Source of the DNA: Cordylochernes scorpioides
Taxonomy: Eukaryota > Arthropoda > Arachnida > Pseudoscorpiones > Chernetidae
DNA length: 64,000 bases
Direction: 5' to 3'
Assembly: GCA_030710605.1 (NCBI GenBank)
Contig: CP092874.1
Span: 46,668,400-46,732,399, forward strand
The notes below the pieces were generated by a model. It worked only from the letters and a program-made list of their open reading frames with translations, was not told where the DNA came from and ran no database searches. Made by a program: the position numbers and the translations under genes. Positions within the stretch are counted from its first letter, which is position 1. The number at the start of each line of letters is the position of its first letter. Shown here piece by piece: positions 22,500-33,886 of this stretch.

Positions 22500-25333
22500 G
22501 TCCGACCATACCTCCCTGCGGTCCTCCCTGGATCCTTGGAATATTAAATGGCACCCAGAGGAAAACTGAAGAGCTTACATTTCTTCTCCGTGATAACAAT
22601 GTGCATATTGCTTGTCTTCAGAAGACCAAATTGAATCCGAATCTGAGATTCAATATCAAATGTTATACAACACTACGAAAGGACAGACCGTGCCGTTTTG
22701 AATAAAACTCCAAAAAACAAATTTAAGGAATTCGCCTATAATCAGAGTAAGCCTAGAGAAAGCACTATAGAAGCTCAGGCAATAGAAATCTATCTCCCAG
22801 ATAAAACAATACCAATCATAAATGTTTATTACCCCGATAATAATAGCATCAATTCAGGCCTGATAGAGACATTAAGTAAAGTGGCTTCGGATATCACGAT
22901 CATACTCGCCGATTGTAACGCCAAATATCCAACTTGGGGATCACCTGTCCAGGATAACAAAGGTCAGGAGGTTGAGGACATGCTAACCGACCTCGACCTT
23001 ACACCGTTAAATAACGGAGAGAACACCTATCTATCCAAGTCCACAGGCACAGAATCCGCAATAGACATCATAACAATAAATTACAACATCGCACCCACAA
23101 CACAATGGAAAACCCTGAAAAGTGCAATCAGTGAACACAGACCAATTTTATTAACCCTACACTTCAAAATTGAGAATGCCCAAAAGAATAAAAGAACATG
23201 GAGATTTAGGAAAGCCGACTGGAAAATATTCACAGAAAAGCTTGAAAAACTGTGTAACGAAGAATTAAATTACAGAACGCTTGACAAAAACTTGGAAAAA
23301 TTCTCTTCGAACATATCCAAAGCTGCAAAAGCATCGATACCTAGAGGAAGACGTAAAGACCTGTGGATACCTTACTGGAAGGACCACAACATCGGGACGA
23401 TGATTGCAGAGAGAGACAATATCAATGAACTTCTTAAAGCAAATAAAACAGACAATAATAAAAAGGCACTCATTGAAATTAGTCACAAAATAGAAAAAAC
23501 AATTTGGATATGCAAACAAGAAAAAGGGCAGAATTCTGCGAAAATATGGAACCAAAAAAGAACAGCCAACACTGGAATATAATTAGATTGTTAGAAAATA
23601 ATCAAAACCAACACCAATCCTCCAATACTCTAACAAATATGAATATAACAGCGAGAACGAACAAACAGATGGCTGACATAATTGCTGAATATCTTTCAAG
23701 CACTTTTAGACTCAGCTATACGAATGAAGACNNNNNNNNNNNNNNNNNNNNNNNNNNNNNNNNNNNNNNNNNNNNNNNNNNNNNNNNNNNNNNNNNNNNN
23801 NNNNNNNNNNNNNNNNNNNNNNNNNNNNNNNAGGACTCTAAAAAATAACATAAAAAAGTTAGTTAAACAAGCAAGTAACTACCATCAACAAGATATTTTC
23901 TCGAGAGACTTCACATTGAATGAGCTAAACTCATAAATAGAAAGGTTAGATACAAGAGGTCACCAGGAGATGATCCAATCTTAGGTCAAATGATTAAACA
24001 CTTTGGAGGCAAAGTTAAAAATCAACTCCTACATTACTGAACATTTCATGACACACTGGTAAACTACCAAAGAATTGAAAGATATCAATTATAATGTCAA
24101 TACTCAAACCAAACAAAGATGCCAAGGAATGTAAGAACTATCGGGCAATTGCCCTCACCAGCATACTTTGTAAAATAACAGAACGAATTATCCACTCTAG
24201 GCTCATAGTCTGGCTCACTAACAATAATAAAATAAACTTCTACCAGACTGCCAATAGATCCCGGCACTGTACAACCAATCAACTGCTCTACTTCTGCCAA
24301 TAAATAATAGATTCTTTCCAGGAAAAACCGTCAAAGAAGACAACCGCCGTATTCTTGGATATGACATGAGCTCTTGATCGAGTGCGGAGGGACAAATTAC
24401 TTGAAAGGCTGCACAACATCGGAGTAAGAGGAAAAACCTCAATCTGGATCAGACTTAAGGGGAAGAAGGATAAAGGTTCGGATCATTGGAACATTTTCCA
24501 AGGACCGAAGAACATGGGCTGGTGTACCTCAGGGATCTGTGCTCAGTCCCTCTACTCTTCCTGCTATATATTAACGACATCCAGCCTTACCTCACTGAAG
24601 ACACAAAGGTTGCTTGTTATGCAGATGATGTAGCCATATGGAACACAAGAAGCATTATAGAAAATCAGAAAAAATACTGAACACATCAATGAGAGGACTG
24701 GAGAAGTGGGCAATGGAACTCAAAATGACCATAAACCCAATAAAAACATACCTATGCGTCTTCTCCACTGACAGGGAAAATAGGCATATATTTAACCCCA
24801 AAATAAGCATAAACAACCAAATAAATGATAAAATTAGAAATCCAAAATACTTAGGTGTGATACTTGATGAGTAATTGCGATTTAAAAAACACATAATTAG
24901 CACCTCAATTAGAGCTACCAGAAAACCAAACATTCTGAGAAGGCTATGTGTAACAAATTGGGGAGCAAAACCCAAAATTCTCAGAACAACATATAGCACC
25001 TTAATAAGGCCAATAATGGAATATGCCACACCCGTTTGGGCTCCCTCAAGTTCATCAATAAAAGGAAGACTAGACAGTGTTCAAGCAAAAGCGGCCAAAA
25101 TAATCACTGGTGCTGTTTCATCCACCAACAATGAGAAAATTCAGAGAGAATGTGGTCTAGACCTACTCGAAAGCAGAAGACATTTAAAAACAATAATATT
25201 CATCAAAAGCTTAAAAAGTAAAGAAACCGAACACATATCCCATAGAACCTATTTGAACTGGACACAAAAAGAAAGACTCAAAAGATCTTCAACACTTCAG
25301 TACGACAACAATATTAGAAAGGGCATACATATG
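22500..25333 (+). pseudogene. Jockey/I-like non-LTR retrotransposon, EN and RT
   Basis: The endonuclease begins near 22535 (NVHIACLQKTKLNPN). Its main frame is 22698-23582, with ILADCNAKYPTWGS and SEHRPILLTL, which are variants of the GDFNAHHPxWG and SDHxPI catalytic blocks. The RT follows in short broken frames: YRAIALTSILCKITER at about 24140, a GVPQGSVLSPL-type block near 24520, and CYADDVAIW at 24615-24640. The RT thumb region is 24875-25339 (NWGAKPKILR, TPVWAP). A 100-base gap lies in the linker. The element is cut at 25333 by a Copia and continues at 34091. Confidence 0.85.
23732..23831. other. Assembly gap (100 N)
   Basis: A run of exactly 100 unknown bases, the conventional placeholder for a gap of unknown size. 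It falls inside the linker between endonuclease and RT of the non-LTR element, so the distance there is unreliable. Confidence 1.
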
Positions 25334-25536
25334 TGTTGAAATATTACAGAGTAACAATGGATATAGATGAGACTGAGTTTGAAAAGGAACTTCTATGTAA
25401 ATAATGTTTTTGTTGTTTTTCATGTAGAAATATATACCAAGATTTGTTTCATATAATTACTACTAATAATAAATAATATTCAAAGTTAAATTGGTTACAG
25501 ATTTATCCTTCTTACTTATATTTTAATTACATAACA
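25334..25536 (+). repeat. 5' LTR of the plus-strand Copia
   Basis: It starts TGTTGAAATATTACAGAG and ends TTACATAACA. It matches 33887-34085 with small differences. Confidence 0.9.
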
Positions 25537-25538
25537 AT

Positions 25539-25552
25539 GATTATGAGACTGA
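25539..25552 (+). promoter_or_regulatory. Copia primer-binding site, elongator tRNA-Met half
   Basis: GATTATGAGACTGA starts two bases after the LTR. Its complement, TCAGTCTCATAATC, is the anticodon arm of eukaryotic elongator tRNA-Met, including the CAT anticodon. Drosophila copia is known to prime from an internal cut in initiator tRNA-Met. The same use of a half tRNA, but of the elongator, is inferred here. The other Copia has the identical site. Confidence 0.75.
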
Positions 25553-25632
25553 AAGATCAAAAATAAAAATAAATAAAAAGTATATTTAACATCGTCAGGT
25601 AAGAATTTTGATTATACCTTTTAAAATAAGCC

Positions 25633-26250
25633 ATGCACAGAATAACGTTTTTAGAGTTAAATAACTCGAATTATAATATTTGGAAGTTTAGAATGAAAAT
25701 GCTTTTTATTAAAAAAGGCGTTTGTGATATTATAAATACGCCTAACCCTGAAAACGATGGTACAGCATTAAATGAGTGGAATAAAAAAAAAAACGATCAA
25801 GCTATGGCTAATATATGTCTTTTAGTTGAAGATAACCAACTGGTTTACATAAGGAAATTAAAGACAGCTGGTGAAATTTGGAATGCTTTAAAGAATTTAT
25901 ATGAACGATCAAATTTGTCGAATAAATTATTTCTATTGAGAAAATTATACAGAATGAAACTTGAATCAAACTCAACCATGCAAGACTTTATTAGAGATAC
26001 AATGGAAATTGTTGAAAAACTTACAGATCTTGGTGAAGAAATTAAAGATAATCATATAGTTACTATATTGCTGTGTGGATTACCAGAAGAATATGAATCG
26101 TTGATTACAGCTCTAGAAGCTAGGCAAGAAATAGAAATAACTTTAACTATGTGAAAGGAAAATTAATAGATGAGTATGACCGCAGAAAAGAAAGAAGTAC
26201 ATTTAATCAAGGTTATTGTGAGCAAGCAATGAAAAGTGTGAATAAGAAAC
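25633..26250 (+). pseudogene. Copia gag, N-terminal part
   Basis: It starts at 25633 (MHRITFLELNNSNYNIWKF), a typical Copia gag opening with the NYxxWK motif. It continues with a UBN2-type domain (IWNALKNLYERSNLSNKLFL, TILLCGLPEEYESL). The frame stops at 26152 after a small frameshift. Coding similarity continues in another frame (KLIDEYDRRKERS) up to 26250, where the second Copia is inserted. The zinc knuckle lies on the far side of that insertion at about 30625. Gag packages the element RNA in particles. Confidence 0.85.
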
Positions 26251-26507
26251 TCTTGTAGGGGTGTAGACATGGTACTTGGTTACACTTAGGACAAGAGCCT
26301 TCCACTAACTAATTCATTAAAGCATAGGTTATATAAAGATTAAAAAAGGGAAAGAGAGGAAACAAAGAGGTTACATCCTCCGTAGAAGGTAAACAAACAA
26401 CAGCGTCGTTAGGCTAAACTTTTCAGTCAGTAGGAGGGGGGGGGGGGGGGCAAACGTCATCCTTCCGGTCACGTGTTATACTTGAGTGGCGGCGCAGGTG
26501 TCCAACA
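26251..26507 (-). repeat. 3' LTR of the nested Copia
   Basis: A 257-bp repeat matching 30350-30607 with a handful of substitutions. It contains a G15 run at 26436-26450. Confidence 0.9.
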
Positions 26508-26580
26508 TATCCCCTCCCGGAATAACTTCAGCTGGACGTTTATTCCGATAGTCCATCAGCGCTCTACAGTACTTTTCATG

Positions 26581-27489
26581 CTAGCTTCTAGCAAGAGGCT
26601 TGGTAAGGAAGTCAGCAGGGTTCTCAGCACTCGGAGTGTAGAAAAGTTCGATTGCTTCTTCTGAGATCTTTTCTCGAACAAAATGGTACTTTACGGCAAA
26701 ATGTCTAGTTTTCGATTTGTCGATGTAATTTTCCGCATGGGAAATTGCAGCTTGGTTGTCGCAGAATACTTTTGTTTCTCCACAAATCAAACTTGACATT
26801 TTCAGCTGTTCCATCAGATTCCGTACCCATGTGATGTCCTTCACAGCTGATGACAGTGCAATGTATTCCGATTCCATAGTACTCAAAGCGGTAACTGTTT
26901 GTTTGGTGCTTCTCCAAATTATTGGTGCTCCAGCTAAAATGATGAGATGTCCAGATACTCCTTTTCGGTCTACAATGTCTGAGGCCCAACTTGCATCCGA
27001 AAAGGCAATCAAAGGTTTGCCAGTGGATCTGTAAGTTATGCCAAAGTCCTTGGTGCTCTTCAGATAACCCAGCACGCGCTTCCCAGCTTCCCAGTGTTTT
27101 CTTGTGTAGTTATCACAGTATCTGGATAGGATCCCGACTGCGTAGGCGATGTCGGACCTGGTTCTCTGTGAAAGGTATGACAGTCCTCTGATCAGTTCAC
27201 GGTATGGAAACCGCTCATTGGAATTTCCATTTTTCCTTACACTCAGGTCAAGATTGGTTTCCATTGGAGTCGAGACACCTTTTGCATCCTGTAGTCTGAA
27301 ACGTTGAAGCAGTTCTTCTATGTAGTTACTTTGAGAAAGAGTCATACTTCCATCTTCTGACTTCTTGAAGGATACTCCAAGCATATGAGAAATTGGTCCT
27401 AGATACTTCACTTCAAAACTGGAATTTAAGAGTTCTCTGCATTTGTTTCTCGCTGCTTGATTCTCTGAAATGGCAAAGATGTCATCCAC
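26581..27489 (-). pseudogene. Nested Copia RT C-terminal part and RNase H
   Basis: A long open frame of 302 residues. It begins at MDDIFAI, the second half of the YVDDIF palm motif (YV lies just upstream in the same frame), followed by VKYLGPISHMLGV and QRTRSDIAYAVGIL. The RNase H domain has SDASWASD, STMESEYIAL, FCDNQAAI and the C-terminal KSKTRHFAVKYHFVREK and ADFLTKPLA. The RNase H catalytic acids are present. The frame is intact but its upstream RT fingers and palm are deleted, so the polyprotein cannot work. Confidence 0.9.
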
Positions 27490-27931
27490 ATAGATTGAGA
27501 GAATGATCCTTCCTTCTTCAAGTTCAACTTCGTAGATGCTCGGATCAATTGGGTTACGTTGGAATCCTATTTCGTGAAGTTGTTTGTTTAAGAATTTATT
27601 CCAGCATCTTCCGCTCTGTTTTAATCCATTGATTGATTTCTAGTGCTTTGTATCTAGTGGTACCATTCACTGCATTGATTTTCTTATTTAGTACCCATCT
27701 ACATTTTAAAGGTTTGATACCTTTCGGCAATTCCTGCAGTTGCCATACATCATGTCTTTCGAGCGATTCCCTTTCTTCTTCAATGGCTTCTATCCAATTA
27801 ACTACCTCAGGGCTGTTCATGGCTTCTTCATAAGTGGGGTTATTGTCCTCTGCACTTGTGGCATTTATCTGTTCACGACTATTATCCTCTTCCGGAGATT
27901 CTGCCGTCTTTCCATGACTTCGGAGTGTCAT
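27490..27931 (-). pseudogene. Nested Copia RT N-terminal part with an internal deletion
   Basis: The frame at 27931-27596 carries YEEAMNSPEVVNWIEAIEEE, DVWQLQELP and KPLKCRWVLNKK, the usual start of Copia RT, and reaches RYKA. It then jumps directly to INGLKQSGRCWNKF in another frame at about 27615. The roughly hundred residues that normally lie between, including the first palm motif (the TAFLxG region), are missing. The junction has a short repeated AATCAAT, which could mark a slippage-type deletion. Confidence 0.85.
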
Positions 27932-28041
27932 TGGATGGCTTCTCAGGTTCTCTGGGAGAGTCTCAGATAGCTGATCTATTCCACCTGTAGTTCCAATCAG
28001 TTTTTCAGTTTCTCGGTCTACTGGTTGATCTGCATTACTTT

Positions 28042-29256
28042 CTATTGAAAGGAGGCCTCTTTCGAGGAGAAATGGACAGATGGTAGAGTATCCCTTTCTC
28101 TTTTGGGCTGTTTATAGAGGATTTCTTCTTTGAATACACAATTTCTAGATTCCACCACTTGGCGTTTTTCAGGAATCCAGATTCTCCAACCTCGTCCCTG
28201 TAGAGAATAACCCACGAGAATTCCTTTAGTGGCTCTTGGCTGAAGCTTCGAATTCCTTCTTTGTTTTGGAACATGAACAAAGGTTTCGCAGCCGATTGCT
28301 CTCAGATGTTGCAGAGCAGGTCTTTTTCCAAACCACAATTCAAAAGGCGTTTTCTCTTCATTGTGTCTGTTTGTAACACGATTTCTCAAGTATGCTGCTG
28401 TGTTGGTGAGCTCTTCCCAAGAGGCGGTTGGCAGATTGCAACTGTTCACAGTACTCCTCACTAAGTTCAGCAAAGTCCTATTCATGCGTTCGGCGACACC
28501 ATTCTGTTCAGGTGTGTAGACCATGGTGCGTTCATGTACTATACCATGGGCCTTCGTGAAAATATCCCAAGGAGATGAACAGAACTCTAGTCCGTTATCT
28601 GTACGGATCCTCTTGAGAGAAAATCCCGTCTGATTTTCAGCTTCTTTCATCCATTCCTTGAATTTTTCTAGAGTATCGCCCTTCCTTTTGAGGAAATATA
28701 CCCTTGCATATCTTGATGCGTCATCAATGATGGTCAAGACAAATCTTGATCCACCCCAGCTCTCAATTTTGAACGGTCCCATAAGATCACAGTTAACAAG
28801 GGCTAGTGTCTGAGTTTCCTTGGTAGATCTCAAATTCAGGAAAGGTCTTTTTGTCGATATTCCAATCATACAATCAGAGCACTTATCAGGTTTTCTAGCC
28901 TGACAGTTCAAACAAATGACAACTTCTCTTTTCATCATGTCTACTATGGTGCCATAGTTGATATGCATGAGTCTCTGATGCCATAAATTTAGTGGGAATT
29001 TACGAAAAATGTTGGTTTGAGCAATGGAATTTGAACATTCTCCTGATTCTGGAAATCTGGACGGAGCAGTCCTGACGAGATAGAGCCTTCCTCTCTTCTC
29101 TGCTCTGATCATCAAGTTATGATCATTGTCGTAGATATGACATCCCTTCTTGTCGAAGATAACCTCATGACCATTTTCCACAATTTGTAGAACAGAGAGT
29201 ACACCATGTCTGATCCCAGGTACGACAATTGCATTCTGAGCAACTATGGCTTCCAA
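28042..29256 (-). pseudogene. Nested Copia integrase
   Basis: An open frame of 404 residues with a GAG-pre-integrase zinc finger (LWHQRLMHINY, then CLNCQARKPDKCSDC). The integrase core follows, with the first Asp in NCDLMGPF, the second in RTDNGLEF and the Glu in NGVAERMN. The C-terminal part has FGCETFVHVP-like and GILVGYS blocks. Integrase inserts the cDNA. The active residues are all visible. The frame is uninterrupted but separated from the protease by a frameshift near 29250. Confidence 0.92.
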
Positions 29257-29467
29257 GTTGTCCAGAATTGTTGATCAGATCTACTTGAGCATTACCTCTT
29301 CCTATGTTTGTATGTGATGTACCATCAATGGTGGTCACTTGTCCTACATTGTCGTCATTCAACGTGGAAAAATACCTTCTGTTCGGAGTCATATGATGCG
29401 TGGCACCTGAGTCAATTACCCACGTATCCTCTTCTGATACAACTACTGCATTATACATCGCATTCAA
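29165..29467 (-). pseudogene. Nested Copia protease
   Basis: The frame contains WVIDSGATHHMT, the Copia aspartic protease signature, near residues 16-27. It overlaps the end of the gag frame by a few bases in another phase. It loses phase after about 60 residues (TSHTNIGRGNAQVDLI) because of a frameshift; the correct continuation is the integrase frame at 29256. The protease cuts the Gag-Pol polyprotein. Confidence 0.85.
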
Positions 29468-30255
29468 GTTCTTTGCTCCGTGATGTTGATGTAACGCTCC
29501 CTTTCCTGTTGTTTACCGTTATTCTTTTCCAGTTTGAAACAGTCCCGTGCAATATGCCCTGTTTTCCCAAATCCGAAACATTTTCTAACAGTTTTAGAAC
29601 CTTGATGTTCATGAGGGAATTGTTTCTTGTTAGAGTTCCTGACTGACAGTGCACCCATCCCTTCATTTGTTGTAGCATACCGGCGCTCTGCCTCAGCTAA
29701 CAATTTACGTCTGATGTTGGCACTGGTGAACTCTGACTCTGGTAAGTTACACATTGTTGATATAAAATTATCCCAGTCCTCGGGCATTCCACAAAGAATT
29801 AGCATGCTTAGATCACCGTTTTCAATTTTATCCCCTACACCTGTGAGTTCACTCACTATTAGATTTATGCTTCCCAAATAGGCATTCATGTTCGCATGTT
29901 GACAGAATTTCTGGGAGTACAACTTTCGACGCAGTTGGAGAATTCTGTGTTTGCTATCCCTGGGTGCATAAAGTCTTTGTAATTCATCCCAAACTTCTTT
30001 GGGGGAATTTAGATGTCTGATATGGTTCTGCTGCTCCTCACCAATAGAGAGACATATCTTTGCTAAAGCCTTATTCTGCCTCGTATTAAATTTGTTGATT
30101 AGACCAACATCCCCTCCCTCGGGTTTGACTTCGCCTGGGTCAACAATTGACCATAAGTCATTGTCCATCAGAATGAGCTTAATTTGGAAGCTCCATGAGG
30201 AATAGTTTAATCCATTTAGCTTGGTAATTTTCGTTAAACTTTCGTTAGCTTCCAT
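29464..30255 (-). pseudogene. Nested Copia gag
   Basis: I chose the start at 30255 (MEANESLTKITKLNGLNYSS), which matches the usual Copia opening NGxNYxxW. The frame upstream is open but lies near the primer site. The UBN2-type core reads VWDELQRLYAPRDSKHRILQ and MLILCGMPEDWDNFIS. The zinc knuckle reads CFGFGKTGHIARDC, so the second Cys of CX2CX4HX4C is Phe. The frame is otherwise intact. The lost cysteine would be expected to impair RNA packaging. Confidence 0.88.
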
Positions 30256-30332
30256 TATAAGATGGCGTCCACTGAAGGGGGGGAGAGAGAACAAAAAATA
30301 GGCTTACCGTTCAATGCTTCAGGCAGCTCCAA

Positions 30333-30346
30333 TCAGTCTCATAATC
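30333..30346 (-). promoter_or_regulatory. Primer-binding site of the nested Copia
   Basis: On the minus strand it reads GATTATGAGACTGA, three bases after the LTR. It is identical to the site of the plus-strand Copia and complementary to the elongator tRNA-Met anticodon arm. Confidence 0.75.
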
Positions 30347-30349
30347 TTT

Positions 30350-30607
30350 TCTTGTAGGGGTGTAGACAAGGTACTTGGTTACACTTAGGACAAGAGCCTT
30401 GCACTAACTAATTTATTAAAGCATAGGTTATAAAAAGATTTAAAAAAGGGAAAGAGAGGAAACAAAGAGGTTACATCCTCCGTAGAAGGTAAAACAAACA
30501 ACAGCGTCGTTAGGCTAAACTTTTCAGTCAGTAGGAGGGGGGGGGGGGGGGCGACGTCATCCTTCCGGTCACGCGTTATACTTGAGTGGCGGCGCAGGTG
30601 TCCAACA
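30350..30607 (-). repeat. 5' LTR of the nested Copia
   Basis: A 258-bp repeat matching 26251-26507, including a G15 run at 30537-30551. Confidence 0.9.
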
Positions 30608-30612
30608 GAAAC

Positions 30613-31421
30613 GCCAAACTATAATATGTCATTATTGCTCAAAACCGGGTCATATCAAAAAAGAATGTTTTAAATTTAAAGCTGATTAACGTGAAAATCA
30701 AAATAAAAATAGAAGAAAAATAAGTATTCATATTTTTTCGCAAATAAACTGCAACATGAACAAGATCCTCATGATAAATCACCCTTTTGTTTTAATGTTT
30801 TAATAGATTATACAAGTAGTGGGTGGTGTATTGATTCTGGTGCGTCAATGCATATGACTGGAGATAAGTCATTTTTTAATAAAATATACCAAAACAGATA
30901 GGATAAATATATTTCTTCCAGATGGGAAATCCATGAATGCTGAATTAATTGGAGAAGGCTACATCACCTGTGTATTGCCTAATGAAAGTCCCAAGCAGAT
31001 TTTGGTAAATAACGTCTTATATGTGCCAGGAATGAAGGAAATTCTACTCTCTGTTAATAGGTTAACTCAATTTGATTTTGAAGTTAATTTCAAAAGGAAT
31101 ATCTGCGAAATCAAAAGAAATGGAGAATTATGTGGTTTGGGAAATAACATCTCAAATATATATTTATTGAACAACGGAGAGAAATTAAATTTTGTGAATG
31201 GTGTTGAATGTAAAAATTGCATTCATATATGGCACAATAGATCAGGGCATCGAGGATCAGATGCAATTGAGTTTCTAATGAAGAATAAAATGGCAAGAGA
31301 AATTTGCATAAAGCTATGTAAAGATAATGGAAATTTGATTTGCGAAATTTGCATAAGTTCCAAATTAACTAGAGGAACCGTGTCCAAAAGAAACACAAAA
31401 ATGATTCTACAAAACCTTTAG
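30613..31421 (+). pseudogene. Plus-strand Copia zinc knuckle, protease and pre-integrase
   Basis: Coding resumes right after the nested element. CHYCSKPGHIKKEC at about 30630 is an intact CX2CX4HX4C knuckle. CIDSGASMHMTGDKSFF at about 30830 is the protease active site. The frame at 30933-31421 carries NNVLYVPGMKEILLSVNRL and the pre-integrase finger (HIWHNRSGHRG, then CEICISSKLTRG). Small frameshifts separate these blocks. All are single domains of the original Gag-Pol. Confidence 0.85.
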
Positions 31422-32124
31422 ATTTAGCGCATACAGATTTGTGCGGACCTATGCAGGATATAACTCCCGGGAAAAATAGATATCTTTTAACCTTTATTGA
31501 TGATTTTTCCAGATACACAATTCTTTTTCTTTTTGAAAAATAAGAACGAGATTTTAATAAATTAAATTACTACTCGGCCTTTGTACAAAACAATTCCAAA
31601 ACAAAAATTAAAACACTTAGGTTAGATAATGGCGGTGAATATCAATCAACATCTATGCAGGAAAATATTTGAAACATGAAGGTATTTGCCATCAAACTTC
31701 CGCACCATATTACCCAAAAAAGAATGGAGTATCTGAAAGAAAAACTAGATCTCTAGTTGAAATGGCAAATACAATGCTAAATGAATCTGGCTTAGATTTT
31801 AAATATTGGGTGAGGCAATTTTAACTGCTAATTATTTGCAAAACAGACTTCCTACAGAAAGCTCACAAAACTCCATATGCATTAGTGGAATGGTATAACT
31901 CCAAATTAAAACATCTGAGAATCTTTGGATCGAAAGCTTATGTCTATAAGACAAGAGAAATTAATAAATTTAAACAGAATGCTTTGGAAGGCATCTTTGT
32001 TGGATACTCCCAAAAATCTAAAGCCTACAGAATCCTATTTCCCGAAACCAACAAAATAACAATTAGCAGAAATGTTGCATTTATTGAGAACTTTGATAGA
32101 TATTCTGTAAAATATTATAAATGA
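31421..32124 (+). pseudogene. Plus-strand Copia integrase
   Basis: Broken frames carry the integrase core: AHTDLCGPMQD with the first Asp, LRLDNGGEYQS with the second, and NGVSERKTRSLVEMA with the Glu near 31730. The C-terminal part (31885-32124) reads LRIFGSKAYVYKTRE and GIFVGYSQKSKAYRI. At least three frameshifts and stops lie between the blocks. The catalytic triad is still recognisable, but no continuous protein could form. Confidence 0.85.
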
Positions 32125-32399
32125 AGACTTTAATATTGTGGACCTGAACCTTTTCAATAAGCTACAAATAGAGGAAATTAATGATCATAATGTAAATGAA
32201 GATGTACATGAAGATGACCTACAACCTTCAGTGTTAGCTTCAACATTGAGAAGATCTCAGAGATCAACCAAAGGAATACCTCCACATAGATACAGCCTTC
32301 ATGCAAATTATTCATCTATTAGAGAAACTCTCAATTGGGAATGTATTAGAGAATCTTCCTTTAGACGAAGAAAAAAGAATGGCTATAGGCTTATGGCGA

Positions 32400-33190
32400 A
32401 GAGATTGAATCTCTTATAGAAAATGATACGTGGACTTTGACTTATCTACCGCCTAGAAAGAAAGAAATAGGATGTAAATGGATTTTTAAAGCTAAATATA
32501 ATCAAAATGGAAATGTTGAAAGGTTTATAAGGCAAGATTGTTTGCTAAAGGTTTTGATCAAAAATAAGGTGAAGATTACAACGAAACCTTTGCCCCTGTG
32601 TCAAAATTGACTACATTAAGAACTATGCTTTCTATCGCTGCATCTAAAAAATTAATCATTAGACATTATGACATTAAAACGGCCTTCCTGTATGGGGAGT
32701 TGATGGAAGAGATATACATGGATCAACCAGAGGGATATATTCATATAGGGAAGGAAAATATAGTTTTAAACTTAACAAATCAATTTATGGGCTAAAATAA
32801 TCAGCAAGATCCTGGTACCAGAAAAATAATGAAATTTTGAGGACTTTAGAATTTTCTCAAGCAAAGTCGGATCCCTGTCTTCATACTTAATACACAATTT
32901 GGAGAAATGATATATTTGTTCATATATGTAGATGATTTTTTGATTTGTTCAACCTCAAATGATTATATTTACGAGGTCAAGTCAAAGCTTTCTGAACATA
33001 TTCAATTGAAGGATCTGGGAGATGCCACTCATTATCTAGGAATTCAGATTGAAAGAAATATTGATGGGAACATACTACTGCATCAGAAGTTGAAAATATT
33101 GAGAATTTTAGACAAATATGGAATGAGCAGTTCTAAGGGCGTATCCACTCCTATGAAAGTAGGATATTTAAACATAAAATAAAATAAACT
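32400..33190 (+). pseudogene. Plus-strand Copia reverse transcriptase
   Basis: The RT starts with DTWTLTYLPPRKKEIGCKW. It passes through a frameshift to LTTLRTMLSIAASKKLIIRH and KTAFLYGELMEEIYMDQPEG (32598-32795), the first palm motif. Another frame gives IYLFIYVDDFLICS (32907 on), the YVDD motif, and LKDLGDATHYLGIQI. The essential aspartates are visible, but a stop and several indels break the frame. The enzyme would copy element RNA into cDNA. Confidence 0.88.
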
Positions 33191-33886
33191 TTTACCGTCA
33201 AATGAGAATTATAGAAAATTTTGATAGGTAAATTGATGTATATCACCAACTGTACCAGCTCCGACATCTCTTCTGCAATTGGTATTTTGAGTAGAAGAGT
33301 AGTCAAACCTAATGAACATGATTGGAAAGCGCTTAAGAGAATTTTGGGGTACTTGAAAAGCACTTTGGACCTAGTATTGGTGTTTAAAACTTCATATTCG
33401 GTTGAACTAACTGGATATATTGACGCAGATTGGGGTAATGAAAAGGACAGAAAGTCTACTACAGGATATATTTATAAATTGGGAACTAATCTGATCACGT
33501 GGGTTAACCAAAATGAAAACTCGGTTTCCCCTTTATTCGACAGAAGCAGAATATTTGGCAGCAGCAACAGACGCTCAAGAAGCAATTTGGTTAGACTTGT
33601 TGATGTCAGATTTTGATTTTAAATTAAAAAACCTATTTTCTTAAATGAAGATAATCAGAATTGTATAAAATTACTAAATTCAGTAAAAATAAACTGCTAG
33701 GACAGACCATTTTGATATAAAGTTTCATTTCATCAATGATTTAATTACAAATAATTTTCTTTCTCTGAACTACTGTCCAACTGAAAAGATGTTAGCAGAC
33801 ATCTTGACCAAGCCACTTGCTAAGAATAAGTTTCAAGAGTTGAGACAAGGAATCGAACTCATCACCTACAGCCATTGATAGGGGAT
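33191..33886 (+). pseudogene. Plus-strand Copia RNase H and C-terminus
   Basis: The main frame 33221-33616 reads MYITNCTSSDISSAIGILSR, YIDADWGNEKDRKSTTGYI and TNLITW. After a shift it continues to a SRRSRSNLVRL shadow, while the true frame reads LSTEAEYLAA-like codons. The tail near 33790 encodes MLADILTKPLAKNKF, the usual Copia C-terminus, just before the purine tract and the 3' LTR. Decayed by frameshifts. Confidence 0.82.

Larger units (their letters stand above)
26251..30607 (-). mobile_element. Copia element nested in the first Copia
   Basis: The LTRs are 26251-26507 and 30350-30607; in element orientation they run TGTTGGACACC...CCCTACAAGA. The 5-bp target duplication is GAAAC (26246-26250 and 30608-30612). 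The primer-binding site lies at 30333-30346 and a purine tract (GGGAGGGGATA) precedes the 3' LTR. The order gag, protease, integrase, RT, RNase H is complete except for a deletion in the RT core. It is clearly the younger of the two Copias, because it interrupts the other. Confidence 0.92.

Noticed and set aside
23504-23936. Two frames running across the N gap
   Set aside because: They include unknown bases and cannot be trusted; the real coding is the broken non-LTR ORF2.
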